DNA from: Dryocosmus kuriphilus
Lineage: Eukaryota > Arthropoda > Insecta > Hymenoptera > Cynipidae
NCBI GenBank assembly: GCA_038277395.1
Contig: CM076193.1
Location: 93,883,583 to 93,947,582, forward strand
Length of the DNA stretch: 64,000 bases
Reading direction: 5' to 3'
The stretch's first letter is position 1. Every line of letters starts with the position of its first letter. Of the stretch, positions 1 through 11,100 are shown piece by piece. Position numbers and translations under genes: made by a program. The notes beneath the pieces are model-generated. The model made no database searches, was not told the DNA's origin, and was given only the letters and a program-made list of their open reading frames with translations.

Positions 1-655
1 TTCATCCCCTCTTGTATTGCCATTACATATGAACCATCCGGCCTCTCGTATCAGGTTTAGAAGCGTTTTTACCTCTCGGTCTGTTTCCCTGTGCCTCGAG
101 TTTCTCATAAATATCTCGTTTTCGTCATCCCACATCTCTCCCCCTTGTTCTCCAGTCCAAGCATTCAGGTCCCCTCCAATTAACACCAAATCCCCCTCTT
201 TCTTCTCTTTCTATCTTGTTATTACATTCCATCCTTCTTCCTCACCCCTTCTCCTATATACGCATACAATGTTCACTCTTACTTTTCCCACTCTTATTTT
301 TCGCACCATTTTTCTCTCGTTTTCTTCCGCTTTTTCTCGTTCTTCCTCCTCTACTATCAATTCCTTTCTTACCCCTAACAACATTCCACCCATTCCTCTC
401 CCTTTCACTTTTCCCTTTCTTGCTCCTTGCATCTTCCATACATATCCTCTCGGTAACCTTATTTTCATGCCTTTCCAGTCCTTTTCATCCATCAATGTTT
501 CACTCATCATTATCACATCCCACTTTTGCATTTCTTCCCAGAATCCTGTATCTTTGTTCTTTAACCCTGACACATTCCAAAATGCTACATTTACTTCTCT
601 CTTTTTGTCTTTTCCTACATTATTCCTTCCCTTTAATTCCTTTTTCCGTGTGTAA
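1..655 (-). pseudogene. LINE ORF2, endonuclease domain (apurinic-type, EEP family), 5' fragment
   Basis: Read on the minus strand, the frame shows hallmarks of the retrotransposon endonuclease. These are an opening motif NVSGLKNKD near 585, WDVIMMSETLMDE with the catalytic Glu of the SET motif near 510, a VCVYRR strand near 255, and GGDLNAWTG near 180 (the usual GDFNA.. motif). The frame stays open to position 1 except for one TAG at about 211-213. This domain nicks the target DNA so that reverse transcription can be primed. The RT domain is outside the window. The single stop could be real decay or an assembly error. Confidence 0.8.
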
Positions 656-1949
656 ACCCCCCCGCCGCCCCAGTGTCCTCATTATTTACATCGATTCTTC
701 CACCCTCCTCCGTCATTTTTCTGCCTCCCTTCAGTTCTTCAACTTCCTCATCCCATATCCACACCTCTCCATTTACCCACATCCTATCTTTCCCAGTCCT
801 TACCCTGGCTCCTTTTTTCCCCTCAACCCATGCCCTTTGTTCTATTTGCCACCTCCTTTTTCTCTCCTTCCATGTCAAGTCTTCTTCACTTCTTTTCCTT
901 CTTTTCCTCAGTAATTTTTTCTTCTGCATTATTTTCTTTTTCTCCTCCTCATTTCCTATTTTTACTAGAAACATTCCTTCTTTTCCTTCCTTCGCTCCAC
1001 CTATTCTCTTAACTCCTTCAATCTTTACCTGTATTCCAATATCTCTTATTAGATTTTTTATTTCCGCTTCCCCTGTTTCACTCTGCACTTTCAAACCCTT
1101 AACTATGATGTTATTTTTCCTCTTTGCCCTTTCTTCCCCTTCCAGTTTTCTTTCAATCTCACTCAATCTCGTATTAAATCTTTCATTCACATTTCGCATG
1201 TTCTCATCACTCCCTTTTATTACTTTCATTCTCTCGTTTCCTCCCCTATATGCTCGTTCCTGATTTCTAGTTTGCTTACCCGTTCTTCCAACTGTTTTAT
1301 CTCGTTTTTCCTATGCTCGTCAGCCTCTCTCTGTCTATTCTCTATACTCTAATTTCTCCCATACCTTGTCTTTCTCCTCTTTCCATAGTTTGTCCAACTT
1401 TTCTCCTACTTCTCTCACTTCACCCCTTACGTCATTTCCCTGCCTGCTCATGTCATCAAGTCGCCGCCTTGTTTCCTCTCTAAACCCTTTTATGAGGGCT
1501 TCCAATTTTTCAAACATCTCTCCATCCCCCCTATCTCTTTCTGGAGTTTTCCGTTTTATCCTAACTTTCTTGTTATCCTTGTCCCTCTCTAGCTAATCAT
1601 CCCCTTCTCTTTTTCTTTTTTTCTCCCTCTCACTGCTGGTCACGCTCACCTTTTTTCGCCATTCATCCAAGCTCTTATTTGAGGCCGCGCTGCCCAGCCT
1701 GTTAAGGCGCTGTAAGTTTGAGGGTCTCCCACGTCTTATACTCGTCCCTGATTTCTTTCTGTCTGTCCTCCCCTCTCTGGCCGGCGTTAAAGACCTTTCC
1801 TCAGCGCTGCTGTCACTACGCTCCACGTCATCTTTCCCCCCACTAGCCTCGCTTTCATTCTCATCAACTCTTACTTCCTGCCTTTCTGTGCGTTTGTCCG
1901 GTAACTGTTGCCCTCTGGCGTCAGTTTTTGGACTTCTAACCGTCGGCAT
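633..1949 (-). pseudogene. LINE ORF1 (coiled-coil, RNA-binding protein), broken
   Basis: Three open pieces follow each other: 1949-1593 (start MPTVRSPKTD, polar, Ser/Arg-rich), 1517-1335 (coiled coil with regular heptads) and 1229-633. The last piece has a coiled coil, then KNNIIVKGL, which resembles the first strand of an RRM-like domain of L1-type ORF1 proteins. A basic Trp-rich block near the C terminus follows (KDRMWVNGEVWIWDEE). The first two pieces share a frame and are separated by an amber codon near 1591-1593. The later junction needs a frameshift. ORF1 proteins of this kind trimerise through the coiled coil and coat the element RNA. The basic Trp-rich block is also found at 44550-44720. 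Confidence 0.72.
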
Positions 1950-2492
1950 CCTACCTTACCCTGTGCTCCGTGACGTTTCCCGCCTTGTACTCTTCCCGCT
2001 CACCCTACCTCCTACCCCCTTACCAAGCAACTATTTCCACCGCACCTAACCTCAACTACTCACACACTCTCCCCAACTTCCACTTCACACAGCTTACCTT
2101 CACCCTTAAAACCTTTGCCTTCACTCACCCTTCTTCCACCACTCCTGATCTCCACACTCAATACCCTTTCTGCCTCCACACACGCTTATATCCTTCACCA
2201 AAGCCAAAAAACCAACACCCGACACAAAAGAGTTCTCTCGCGTCCGGTACCGGAAACAAAAGTCCCGTTTTCTGACTTGTCGTTTTTGTTCCGGTGTTGA
2301 TGAAATTAAATTCATAAAAATTAAATTAAATCGCAACCGAAATCAGGGATGAGGATAACCAATGAGACAAGGTTTGAATATATCGGTTTATTTAAAATCT
2401 TAATTACAAACGAAACGGAATGAGTCAGCCTTCCTTTCTCATCAGACTGGAGGACCAGCATGAAATTGGTGAAAGAGATCTTTTATTATATC

Positions 2493-2650
2493 CCAAATAA
2501 CAATACTTGCGACGCACGTCACTCTTATTGCGTGACTGTCATGCAATGCGTGCGAGAACGCATGAATCTCGCCAGCAATGAATGATGGTCACGTAGCTGC
2601 GAGCTTTATGAGTCGCATTTCATTATCATGAAGATGCGTCAAAAGTTATT
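2493..2650. repeat. Left member of a pair of inverted, terminal-like sequences
   Basis: The sequence starts TCCCAAATAACAAT and carries several ATGCG/GCGACGCACGT motifs. The reverse complement of 6418-6270 starts TCCCAGATAATAAAA and carries GCGTCGCACGT and further ATGCG motifs. The two lie in inverted orientation and bracket the exon-bearing segment 2651-6269. They could be the ends of one large DNA transposon or two separate miniature elements. Similarity is only moderate after the first 14 bases. Confidence 0.4.
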
Positions 2651-2869
2651 TATTTGACAAACTTTTTGTTCATAAATAATAGTAATTATCACACTTCAGT
2701 GAGTCGAATTACCATCCAAATAAAAAAATTATTTCTAAGATATTTTCCGATTATTTTCAGTTTTTGTCATCAATATATATATATTCACATTTCCAAATTG
2801 TGTCATAAAAATTATTATATTATATAATTAATAATTATATATTATTATTATATTATTATATATATATAT

Positions 2870-3411
2870 TTCAATCGACTATACAAATAATTTCAATTAT
2901 GTTTATTTTTTATTTAAATAATACTTCAAATTTTATTCTTACTTTGAGTTGAAAATGAATTTAGAAAAAAATGGGATTGTTGGTAAAATGTCCACTTTTA
3001 ATTGTTTTGCTAAAATGAAAATAAAATATTTTTCACTTTCATATGAGGCGGAGTTTGTAATAATAATAATAAAAATATGAATTACTATAATATTGGAAAC
3101 ATTGTTTATAAAAATTAAAATATTCCAAGTTGTATCATAAAAATTAGTTCATAAATTAATTAGAATGACTTAATGCATAATTGTAAAATTTTAATATTCA
3201 ATGCATTTTATTTATTTTAAAACTGCAATTTTATAAACTTTAATCGACTATAAAAATAATTGCAATTATGCTTATTTTTTAATTAAATAATACTTCAAAA
3301 TTTATTCTTACTTTTAATTGGAAATGAATTTTAAAAAAAGATGAGATTATTGGTCAAATTTTCATTTTTAATTGTATTGCTAAATTCAAAATGAAATATT
3401 TTTTTTCATAT
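2870..3411. repeat. Direct duplication of a ~175 bp AT-rich segment (2870-3048 and 3240-3411)
   Basis: Both copies contain ATCGACTATA, AATAATACTTCAAA, TTTATTCTTACTTT and then CACTTTTAATTG/CATTTTTAATTG in the same order and spacing, and both end in a TTCATAT. They are offset by about 370 bp. No coding sense is seen. The stretch 2340-3480 otherwise holds only AT-rich sequence and a short (TA)n run near 2815-2870. Confidence 0.6.
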
Positions 3412-3888
3412 TACTTCAATTTGCATTTTGAATTTCATGTTTAATATTACATTGAAATTTGAAATATAATTTTAAATCAGTGCGCAGTTGTTGAATAATG
3501 CCGCAGCCGCCGTCGCGTCGGTCCGCGTGGGTCCGTGGTCGAATGGAAATCAACGGAAATGGTTCGACACCCGCTCCTCGACGCTTCCCGTCCCGTTTAC
3601 CGTTTTCGCTAGTTTTGCTTTTTTCCCCACACTCTCCGTAAAGCACTGCGATACTCTCGCGTCAAAGTGTATTATATCAGTTTATTTTTAAATTGTGTAC
3701 CTTTCGTACACGGACGCGGTAATTAAAATTATACAAACATACCATTACTTATAATCTTATTAATCTTTCCGGTCTCCAATTTGTTTTAATCCACATTATA
3801 CCAAAATCATATCTTTGAACTTTCTTATATAATAATGAAAGGTTTTCTGATTAAACTTTATTAATTGTAATCTTAATTTTGATTTTAG

Positions 3889-4969
3889 ATATTGAACCAT
3901 ATGCGAGAATTAAACACCGAAGTTTCAAGTTCATTTTTCAAACTGAAAAATTGTAATCACAATTCCTAAATCAGTATTAAAGCCGTTGAGAAATTGTTAC
4001 TATCTATCCAAAGGTATTTATTTTATAAATTTCATGTTGTGTTTACTTTTGCATGCACTTTTATATTGACTTATTTTTATATTTTCAGGGGACAGAAATT
4101 GAAAGAAATAAAAAAGTTTTACGAGGAAAAGAAGTATGTAGAATTAGCAAACATTTTACAAGAAACCTTCCCGTTTACGAAGCAAGCGAGCAGAGGAGTT
4201 AATAATGACGTCATAGTCGAGCGGGTCGACCAGCTTGATAGTTTGTTTAATAGTTTATGGCATCTCAACCAACTTGAGGTAAAATATTAATTAAAGAATA
4301 TTATCTCAAGAATATTTTTTAGGTTATGGAAACCCTCGTTTTTCTTTTAGTATTTTTGTTAATAATTACATTTTAATCCCTTAACTTTTTGTAGAATTTC
4401 AAATTAAATTAAAAGTCTTAATAGTTGAACAATTTTCAGTCCTTTTTTTCAGTCTGTAGAATTTTGATTTGATTTTTCTGTTTAATGATCTTGAAATCAA
4501 AATGGTTTAACTTTGATGGCTTCTACTTTGAAATTGTGTGATTGAAATTGTTTCATATTAGATTTTATAATTTGGAGATTCTTTTTTGAATACTTAAAAT
4601 TATAAATTATTCATTTTTAATTTGGAAAGTTCGAATTTAAAACTTATATTAACCGAAAACAATGTTTAAAACCGGGGTTGGACCGGGAATTTTTTCTGAG
4701 TCTTTACTAGCCACACTGCACGTTGAAGTTGTTCTTAAGAAATTCCAGTCATGAATCAATACAAGTGAAACTAAAAGTTTGTGTATTTTACTATCGAATT
4801 TTAATTACTAAAGTTATCATTTAAATTCTTGCAGCAATTCGAAGAAATTCGTGGGAATGGAGGAAATTCATCTGTTGGCCAAGAGGTGGCAAGTTCTCCG
4901 ACTTCAGTAACTCGGCCTGGAAGTCCCAGCACACCGGGGAGTCCACCATCTCCGATTAATTCGACGTAA
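3889..4969 (+). CDS. Three 3'-terminal exons of an unidentified host gene (weak resemblance to Cabin1-type TPR-repeat proteins)
   Basis: Exons 3889-3952, 4089-4278 and 4835-4969 are joined by GT-AG borders (acceptors TTTTAG, TTTTCAG and TTGCAG; donors GTAATC and GTAAAA). All phases match: the first exon leaves two bases that combine with the first base of the second. The encoded piece includes FYEEKKYVELANILQETF and a helix ending SLWHLNQLE. A Ser/Pro-rich tail follows (TRPGSPSTPGSPPSPINST) before TAA at 4967-4969. The 'FYEE..Y.ELA..L..T' helix pair reminds me of the calcineurin-binding protein Cabin1, but this is from memory and weak. The upstream exons were not found; a GC-rich patch at 3488-3600 could be 5' sequence. 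The gene may be real or a captured fragment. Confidence 0.5.
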
Positions 4970-4970
4970 T

Positions 4971-5612
4971 ATGGAAGACCTATTCGGGTTTGTCCACCAT
5001 GCAGGTATTTTAAATTCTAATTAAAAAAGAAAATTTTCGCAAATTTTGAAAATTTTGTAATTATTTATTTTATAATTAATAAGTAATAAAATATATTTTC
5101 TTAATTCAATATTTATTTTCGTCACTTTTAAATGTCGACAATTTTAAATGTCGGCAGTTATAAATTTCGGGAATTTTAAGACATATTTTATATCGTATGT
5201 TTTAATTTTTTAACTAAATTATTTACATTCAAGTTATTTCAAATCGTTTTCTTGTAAATACTAACATTTCCTTTTCCTTCAGAGGCTGCAAAAGATTGTC
5301 CTTACTTTGAAGGACTACGAAACAAGAACGCATATAAAGAAGAGATGAAAAAGGTGTTTCGATCAGCGAAATAAAGATTTCGCTTATCATTAAAAAAGTC
5401 AGCTATAGCCGAAGGAATTCAATCAAACAAGAGTCCAGAATGAAGACGTGGTGAACAAAGAAGAAACTTCCTATGAATCAGAGGATTTAAGTAGACTGAG
5501 CGAAGAAGCGATAAGGAGGAAAATGGCTCTACTGAATAGTTTTCCTAACTCCGAATCTGAAAGTGAAAATGTTGTTGCCAATGGTGGTTCCGATGGCGAT
5601 GACGAAGAGTAA
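4971..5612 (+). pseudogene. Second spliced reading frame starting one base after the preceding stop; broken near its middle
   Basis: An ATG at 4971-4973 follows the TAA at 4967-4969 by one base. It opens MEDLFGFVHHA and reaches a donor (GCAG/GTATTT, 5003/5004). The acceptor TTCAG at 5276-5280 continues the frame with CPYFEGLRNKNAYKEE and KKVFRSAK up to a TAA near 5373. A further open piece, in another frame, runs about 5416-5612. It contains LSRLSEEAIRRKMALLNSF and an acidic tail ending GSDGDDEE, then TAA and an AATAAA signal at once. So the end looks like a genuine 3' end, but one or more frameshifts or an unseen mini-intron separate the two parts. I do not recognise the protein. Confidence 0.4.
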
Positions 5613-6269
5613 TAAAAGAACAAATAACCAAAGTCTTTAGTTGCCCGTTGGCAGTATTTGCAGTTTTATCTATAATATATTATAATTTATTACACAAAAT
5701 AAAACGAAATGTTTCATATAAGCCAAAGCTAAATGCTTAGTGTTATAGATTCGTGCCTAACCACTACTCATTTTTGAAAGGCTGAGTAAACCCTTTTTGA
5801 ACGAAGCTACTGGAAAATAATTACTGATATAATCACTGGAAAAACTACCGGGAATTAACAGTAATATTTTGGCGACTACTGGGACGATCAATGGAAGAAT
5901 TACTGGGATCACTACTGACCCAGAGTTCCTTTCCGTAAAGGAGGGAAGACATAATATATTGTATTTGGTGTGATACTTCTTACATTTAATACTATCAAAA
6001 AGTATATTATTATGTATTCATATAGTTTCTTTGACAAAAGCCAAATACTGTTTTTATACATTCGTGCTTAACCTAGGCATTTTTGAAAGACTGTTTATAC
6101 ATAATATTAATGTTATTGTTATTGTTATGGCACTCAAAATAAAAATTTTATAAATTATATTCGTTTCCTTTTTCTTCAATAAATAAATGAGTACGTCTAA
6201 AAGAATTTAAGGGCTCGGATTGAAGGCTTTTTATCGATAATTTATTATTTTTAGAGCATAAACAATCAC
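5613..6269. other. AT-rich stretch without a gene
   Basis: The stretch follows the AATAAA signal of the preceding reading frame. It holds several further AATAAA-like words and no open frame above background. Nothing else is recognised. Confidence 0.6.
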
Positions 6270-6418
6270 GATATGCAATTCACTTAATGATCCTCATGAC
6301 ATGCGAGCGACATGCGATTCAATTGATGACGCATATGTCTGCGCTGATGAGAGCATCTTGTGCGTGTTGATGAGCACTACGTGCGACGCATATCGCTCGC
6401 ATTTTATTATCTGGGACT
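6270..6418. repeat. Right member of the inverted, terminal-like pair
   Basis: This is the partner of 2493-2650. It ends in TTTTATTATCTGGGA on the plus strand, so its inverted end matches TCCCA-ATAA of the left member. The ATGCG-like words are repeated inside it. I could not find a convincing target duplication next to it. Confidence 0.4.
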
Positions 6419-6584
6419 TAGTTAATTAAAAAGGAAGTTGAGAAAAAATGTTTAGTACTCACCAGTACTGTTTGTGTTGATCACTAATTCACTACACTGA
6501 TAATCCAAAATGGTGTTGTTCAGTTTACTCCTAGTCGCTGGTATTCTCCTAGAATTTAGTGGTAAAATGCTTGTAGAGACTGGA

Positions 6585-8050
6585 TCCACAATTAAGCCGT
6601 CGGATTCAATAACCACACATACAATTTTCCGTGGCGTTTCAGGCCGTTCGAGTGGGTCCCTTGTGTCTTCGAAATCGATTTTGAAAATTAAATTTTTGAA
6701 ATACATGGCTTTGTAGGAAATTTCATGGCGCATCTTTTATTTTCTTACACAAAAGTTTTATCTCTTACTGTTTCTGAAAGAAAGTGGAAGAACTCGATTT
6801 TTTGAAAATCAAAATTTAATACATATTTTTACTTCCACTCGCTCCAAAAGACAAAGTTCTGAATATTTTTACATGAAAATTGGAGGAGTTATACTTCAAA
6901 CTGGTTTGAAGATGATACGCTCTTTTAAACTTTTCCGATTTGTTATGAAAAAAAGTTATTAATTTTTTTTGCCAAGCAGTATCAAAATAATGTTACGCAA
7001 CTTTCAAACGCTTCGTTAATCGAGGGACTTTTGAGTAAGCCCAAACTTCCAGCGGAAGAAATGTTCATTAGTGTATCGTGAAGTTTTCTGAAAAGTATTA
7101 CTTTCATTGAATCAATCGTTAAAAAAATAAGAGCATTCAAACAGCTCGTCAAATAGAGATCGAGCGCCTGAGAGGTGAGAGGACTTCGAAGCATCGACTG
7201 TCTCGACACCTACCGCCGTTTGATCGCTGGGAACTAAATTCTCTTTCGTCCTCGCGGTTTAGTTTTTGGCAAACTCGATCACATTCTTTCACTTTTCACT
7301 TTAACACATGTGATGTATTTCGAATGAATCTTCAAAATGATTATTCAAGGTTCACTCGCATTATATTTACATTATACTTCTGAAAGAAATATTCTCACAC
7401 ACCAAAGCATTGTACGACCACGGACCAAAACATTAGGTCCTAGCGGCTACGACAAGACCGGGCTCTCCCGCACTCGATCTCTATTTGACGCGCCGTTTGA
7501 ATGCTCGTATTTTTTTAACGATTGATTCAATTAAAGTAATACTTTTCAGAAAACTTCATGATACACTAATGAACATTTCTTCCTCTGGAAGTTTGGGCTT
7601 ACTCAAAATTCCCTCGATAAACGAAGCGTTTGAAAGTTGCGTAACATTATTTTGATACTGCTTGTCAAAAAAATTAATAACTTTTTTTCATAACAAATCG
7701 GAAAAGTTTAAAAGAGCGTATTATCTTCAAAACAGCTTGAAGCATAACTCCTCCAATTTTCATGTAAAAATATTCAGAACTTTGTCTTTTGGAGCGAGTG
7801 GAAGTGAAAATATGTATTAATTTTTGATTTTCAAAAAATCGAGTTTTTCCACTTTCTTTCAGAAACAGTAAGAGATACAACTTTTTTGTAAGAGGTTAAA
7901 AGATGTGCCATGAAATTTCCTACAAAGCCATATATTTCAAAAATTTAATTTTCAAAATCGATTTCGAAGACACCAGGAGCCAACTTGAAAGGCTCGAAAC
8001 GCCACGGCAAATTTTATGTGTGGTTATTGAATCCGACGGCTCAATTGTAG
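6585..8050. repeat. Large inverted repeat: arms about 6585-7175 and 7466-8050 around a ~290 bp spacer
   Basis: The right arm reads as the reverse complement of the left arm with scattered differences. Examples are CAAGCAGTATCAAAATAATG at 6972 against its complement near 7665, and GTCGGATTCAATAACC at 6599 against its complement near 8035. Each arm carries the same short frame reading outward: a minus-strand frame near 6733-6590 and a plus-strand frame near 7903-8045. Both contain HEISYKAMYFKNLIFKIDFE-like sequence and then CVVIESDG. That piece has no function I can recognise. The arrangement fits a foldback element or two divergent copies of one repeat. Confidence 0.7.
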
Positions 8051-8189
8051 AATCTCTGATAGATTTGTACTGTGATTGTACCACTGAAGCTAAGATTAAT
8101 TAAATGGGTTTCCAGCATCCCAATGTTCACTTCACGCGAGATCACAAGACGAATTTCGACGAGGACAAAAGACAAAAGACTGACTGCCT

Positions 8190-8540
8190 GTAACGGCGAC
8201 GGACTCCGAGATAACGGATGAACTGTCGGAAACTGAATTTGACGAAAGTTAACAGGATTGCAGGTCCGGGTCAGGAATTTGATGACGGCGCAATGATGGT
8301 TTCCTGGATATTGATTTCTGACGGACCACCGACTAACAAAAACTGACACCGACAAGCCGGACCACCGATTACCAAAGACTGACAGGTCAAACAGGATGAC
8401 CGACGAAAGATTTTGACCGACTGTTAACAAAAGACTGACCCCGATTAGGGAGACTCGGCTCTTTTTATAAGGGTAGGTGATATCCTAGCCCTCGCTGATT
8501 CATTTCGATCGATCGTCTCAAGTGGCGCCGAATTTCTGAG
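8190..8540 (+). promoter_or_regulatory. Possible LTR-like promoter: TATA box and primer-binding-site-like sequence
   Basis: TTTTTATAAGGG at 8462-8473 looks like a TATA box. About 50 bases later CTCA-AG is followed by TGGCGCCGAAT at 8525. This resembles the tRNA-primer site that starts TGG two bases after an LTR ending in CA. A TGTAACGG at 8190 could be the LTR start. No gag or pol follows, so this would be a relic or a non-autonomous element. The call rests only on these short motifs. Confidence 0.25.
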
Positions 8541-9028
8541 TGTTGATTTACATATTGTTAACTTGGAGGACGAAAGAAACAATAAGTCACCAAAGCTTTT
8601 AGAAAACTGGGCTTATATATTCTGCCATTAAAAGTGATCTTAAAAGGTTAACAAATATTTGAACACAATTACTTTTAAGAAACTGGACTTTGCGTAGGTT
8701 ATTGATTATTTTGTATGCGCGGAAAAGTATTATTAAGAATAATATTTATAAAATAAAGTGACTTACGTCACACTTGTATAACCGGCGAGTTTTAACATGT
8801 ATATTCCTGCGCATAGGCTGAACGTTTTACTTATAAGATCTAGTTTTAAGAATGAAGTATACCTACAGGGAAAGGCTCGCGCGCAAGGCGAAATATTCCC
8901 ACCCACGAGAACCTCGAACGAAGTGGGAGAAACAAGAGCGCGAGGCCATAAAAGGACGAGATCGCTAAAGAAAGAGAATTCTGTCAAGGAGCATCAGAGC
9001 CGAAAGGTTCTTCTCACTCTGGTAGTGT

Positions 9029-9722
9029 CTATCCCGGGAAAAGCAGAATCCATTCCCAACTTTTGCCAGCTCGGATAGCTCCACTTTTTTTACTTTCAGT
9101 TCTGAGTTTCCAGGTTCTACGACGAGCACAGTATTGTAAATTCACGGAAAAGCAAAACAGGTAAGTGTTGGAACGAGGGGTTGTGCGAAGGCAGTTTCTT
9201 TTTATTTGGGGAAATAAATTCAAATAAAGTCAAGCTAATATTTTTATTTTATAGTCCAAGAAGCTCAAAATTTCTATGTGGAATAAAGCGGGATTTATCC
9301 CTAACTTTCGTCACACATAGAAATACAGTGAGGACTGAGATACTTAGAATCTATTTTAAAAGTTTTCAACAAGCTCGTATTTTTTATTTCGAATAAAGCG
9401 GGATTTATCCCCAACTTTCGTCAGAGATAAAAATACAAGTGAGGAGCTCTAAAATATTCACAGTGAAATAATTAAACCAAAAGTTGTGTAAATTTAATGT
9501 TTCAAAACGCAAACCTAGGTATTTAGAATAAAGTGGGATTTATCCCTAACTTTTGTCCAAAATACCTAGGCTGCGAGGAAGTTTTAAATCATGGTGTAAT
9601 TTGAAAAAGTATAAGTTCTCTGACAATTTCCATAAGCCCGAACTTTTCATTTTTGAATAAAGCAGAATTTATTCTCAACTTTCGTCGTAAAATGAAAAGA
9701 AGCTGAGGAAACTGCAGAGACG
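9029..9722 (+). ncRNA. Array of five related hairpins with a conserved core and covarying stems
   Basis: Four units carry GAATAAAG (9281, 9391, 9526, 9655), followed by a mini-hairpin (GGGAT-TT-ATCCC, or GAAT-TT-ATTC in the last) and then (U/C)AACUUU(C/U)GUC. A diverged fifth copy is at 9036-9067 (GAAT-CC-ATTC). Each core sits in a different stem. Examples are ATTTCTATGTG with its complement (9270-9280/9314-9324), CCTAGGTATTT with its complement (9514-9524/9560-9570) and CTTTTCATTTT with its complement (9643-9653/9689-9699). Outer stems also differ yet pair, for example AGTCC/GGACT (9253/9332) and CTCTG..TTTCC/GGAAA..CAGAG (9618/9707). Core and shape are kept while stem sequence changes, which is the mark of selected RNA structure. 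I do not recognise the family. A splice-donor-like CAGGTAAGT lies at about 9160. Confidence 0.6.
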
Positions 9723-9726
9723 ACCA

Positions 9727-10192
9727 GGGGTTCAGGGTCATAAATTCTAGAATCAAAGAGAGACGGCTGTACGCACCTCGTCCTGACACGATCCTAAGAC
9801 GATCCTAAGTAGACACTAGCTAGGATTAACGATTATGACAGGTGGACAAACCACCAATGAGTAAGAATAAAGGAGATTATAGCAGTCCAATTAAGGTATA
9901 AGAATAGAAAGAGTAATGTGTAAGGAATAAACATAATAAATGTCAATTATAGATAGATAGATGAGGCACTAATAGTGACATTTAGGATAGAGGATTCTAC
10001 TAGCATTTAAATGAGAGGATATAGTGTACGGCAATGGCCAGGGGCCTTCATTCACCATGTAATACAGAATTAGGCAAATAAAAAAGAATAAAGCTGAGAA
10101 AATTAGTGTAATTTTGATCGCGTTTTTATGTATCCTACATCTAATTAAAAATAAATAATTAAGTGATAAATAATTAAAAGTAACGAAAAGTT

Positions 10193-10231
<39 letters not shown>

Positions 10232-11100
10232 AACCCTTGAGTTTGTTGTATTATTATTATTATTATTATTATTAATTTATTTATCTAATAAATATTGGGA
10301 TCGCACGACAGAAAAAATAAGATATTTTGTTTTTCTGTATGTTTATAATTTTTATTCAGAATTCTAATGTCATCTGAGAATACAATTATTTGTTAGTTTT
10401 ATTAATATGCAATAATTAATCCTAGTTATTATTTATTACACAGTATTTGTCTATATTCATAATATTCCTCACGCAATTCTATTACGATACACATACAATA
10501 GTAAATCTAATTGAAATCAGTTCTTAACAAATTATTGATAATTCTCTACTAAGGAATATATCCTAAATGAAATAATAATTCGTTGGATTTCTCCTTTGCT
10601 AAAATGCCTCGCTGGCTCAAAAATCTCGTATGATTCTCCTCTTTAATGAAAATCGAAATAAAATGAGATTCTCTATGATCTTTAGATATTTTTTTTAATA
10701 AGTCTCTCTCATTTCTATAAAAGATTGTCCAATTTTGAACCAAGGAATTCTCCTGATAATTTATTCAAGTTTCTTTTTATTCTTTCTCAAATTTATTTTA
10801 ATTTAATCACAGAGATTTTTAATTATCGATTTAATCTTTACAGATTTTTCTGTTTGAAAGTTTTTAAAAGATCTTGTCTTCTTATTGGAAAATAATCCTC
10901 TTTGGGAATTTTGGGATAGGAAGATATTTTGATGAAATAAACTCTTTTTATTAAAACGCTTTTTTATTTAAGTGGGTCATCAATTTAATTTGAGAAAGAT
11001 TCTCAGCAGCAGTCGAGAGTGAACTCGTGGTACCCTGTTACTCGTAATTCAAGTTATCTATCAGAGTCTTTATTCAACGCTCTTTCCTTTTTTATTTAAG
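9727..11100. other. Non-coding AT-rich stretch with microsatellites
   Basis: No convincing gene is visible. A (TA)n run of about 15 units lies near 10198-10230 and an (ATT)n run near 10247-10275. GATAGATAGATA occurs near 9950. The beginning (9727-9850) is slightly GC-richer and may belong to the hairpin-bearing transcript upstream. Confidence 0.6.

Larger units (their letters stand above)
1..2340 (-). mobile_element. 5' part of a non-LTR retrotransposon (LINE), decayed, truncated by the window edge
   Basis: The minus strand reads in order a charged coiled-coil ORF1 (about 1949-633) and then the amino-terminal endonuclease part of ORF2 (about 655-1), the normal order for an autonomous two-ORF LINE. 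The plus strand is strongly C/T-rich because the coding strand is rich in Arg, Glu and Lys codons. The 5' boundary is uncertain; the change from pyrimidine-rich to AT-rich sequence lies near 2280-2340. Reverse transcriptase would lie beyond position 1. In-frame stops and frameshifts show that the copy is inactive. A related copy lies at 43371-45193 on the plus strand; the two share an ORF1 block around Trp-Ile-Trp-Asp-Glu. Confidence 0.82.

Noticed and set aside
3537..3572. A-box-like TGGTCGAATGG and B-box-like GGTTCGACACC resembling a tRNA promoter
   Set aside because: The boxes are only 14 bases apart, too close for a tRNA, and no acceptor or T stem can be paired.
9281..9662. AATAAAG in hairpins, similar to a retroviral poly(A) hairpin or a ribozyme
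   Set aside because: The motif is repeated four times at short distance and absent from the diverged copy; no hammerhead or other ribozyme core that I know fits.
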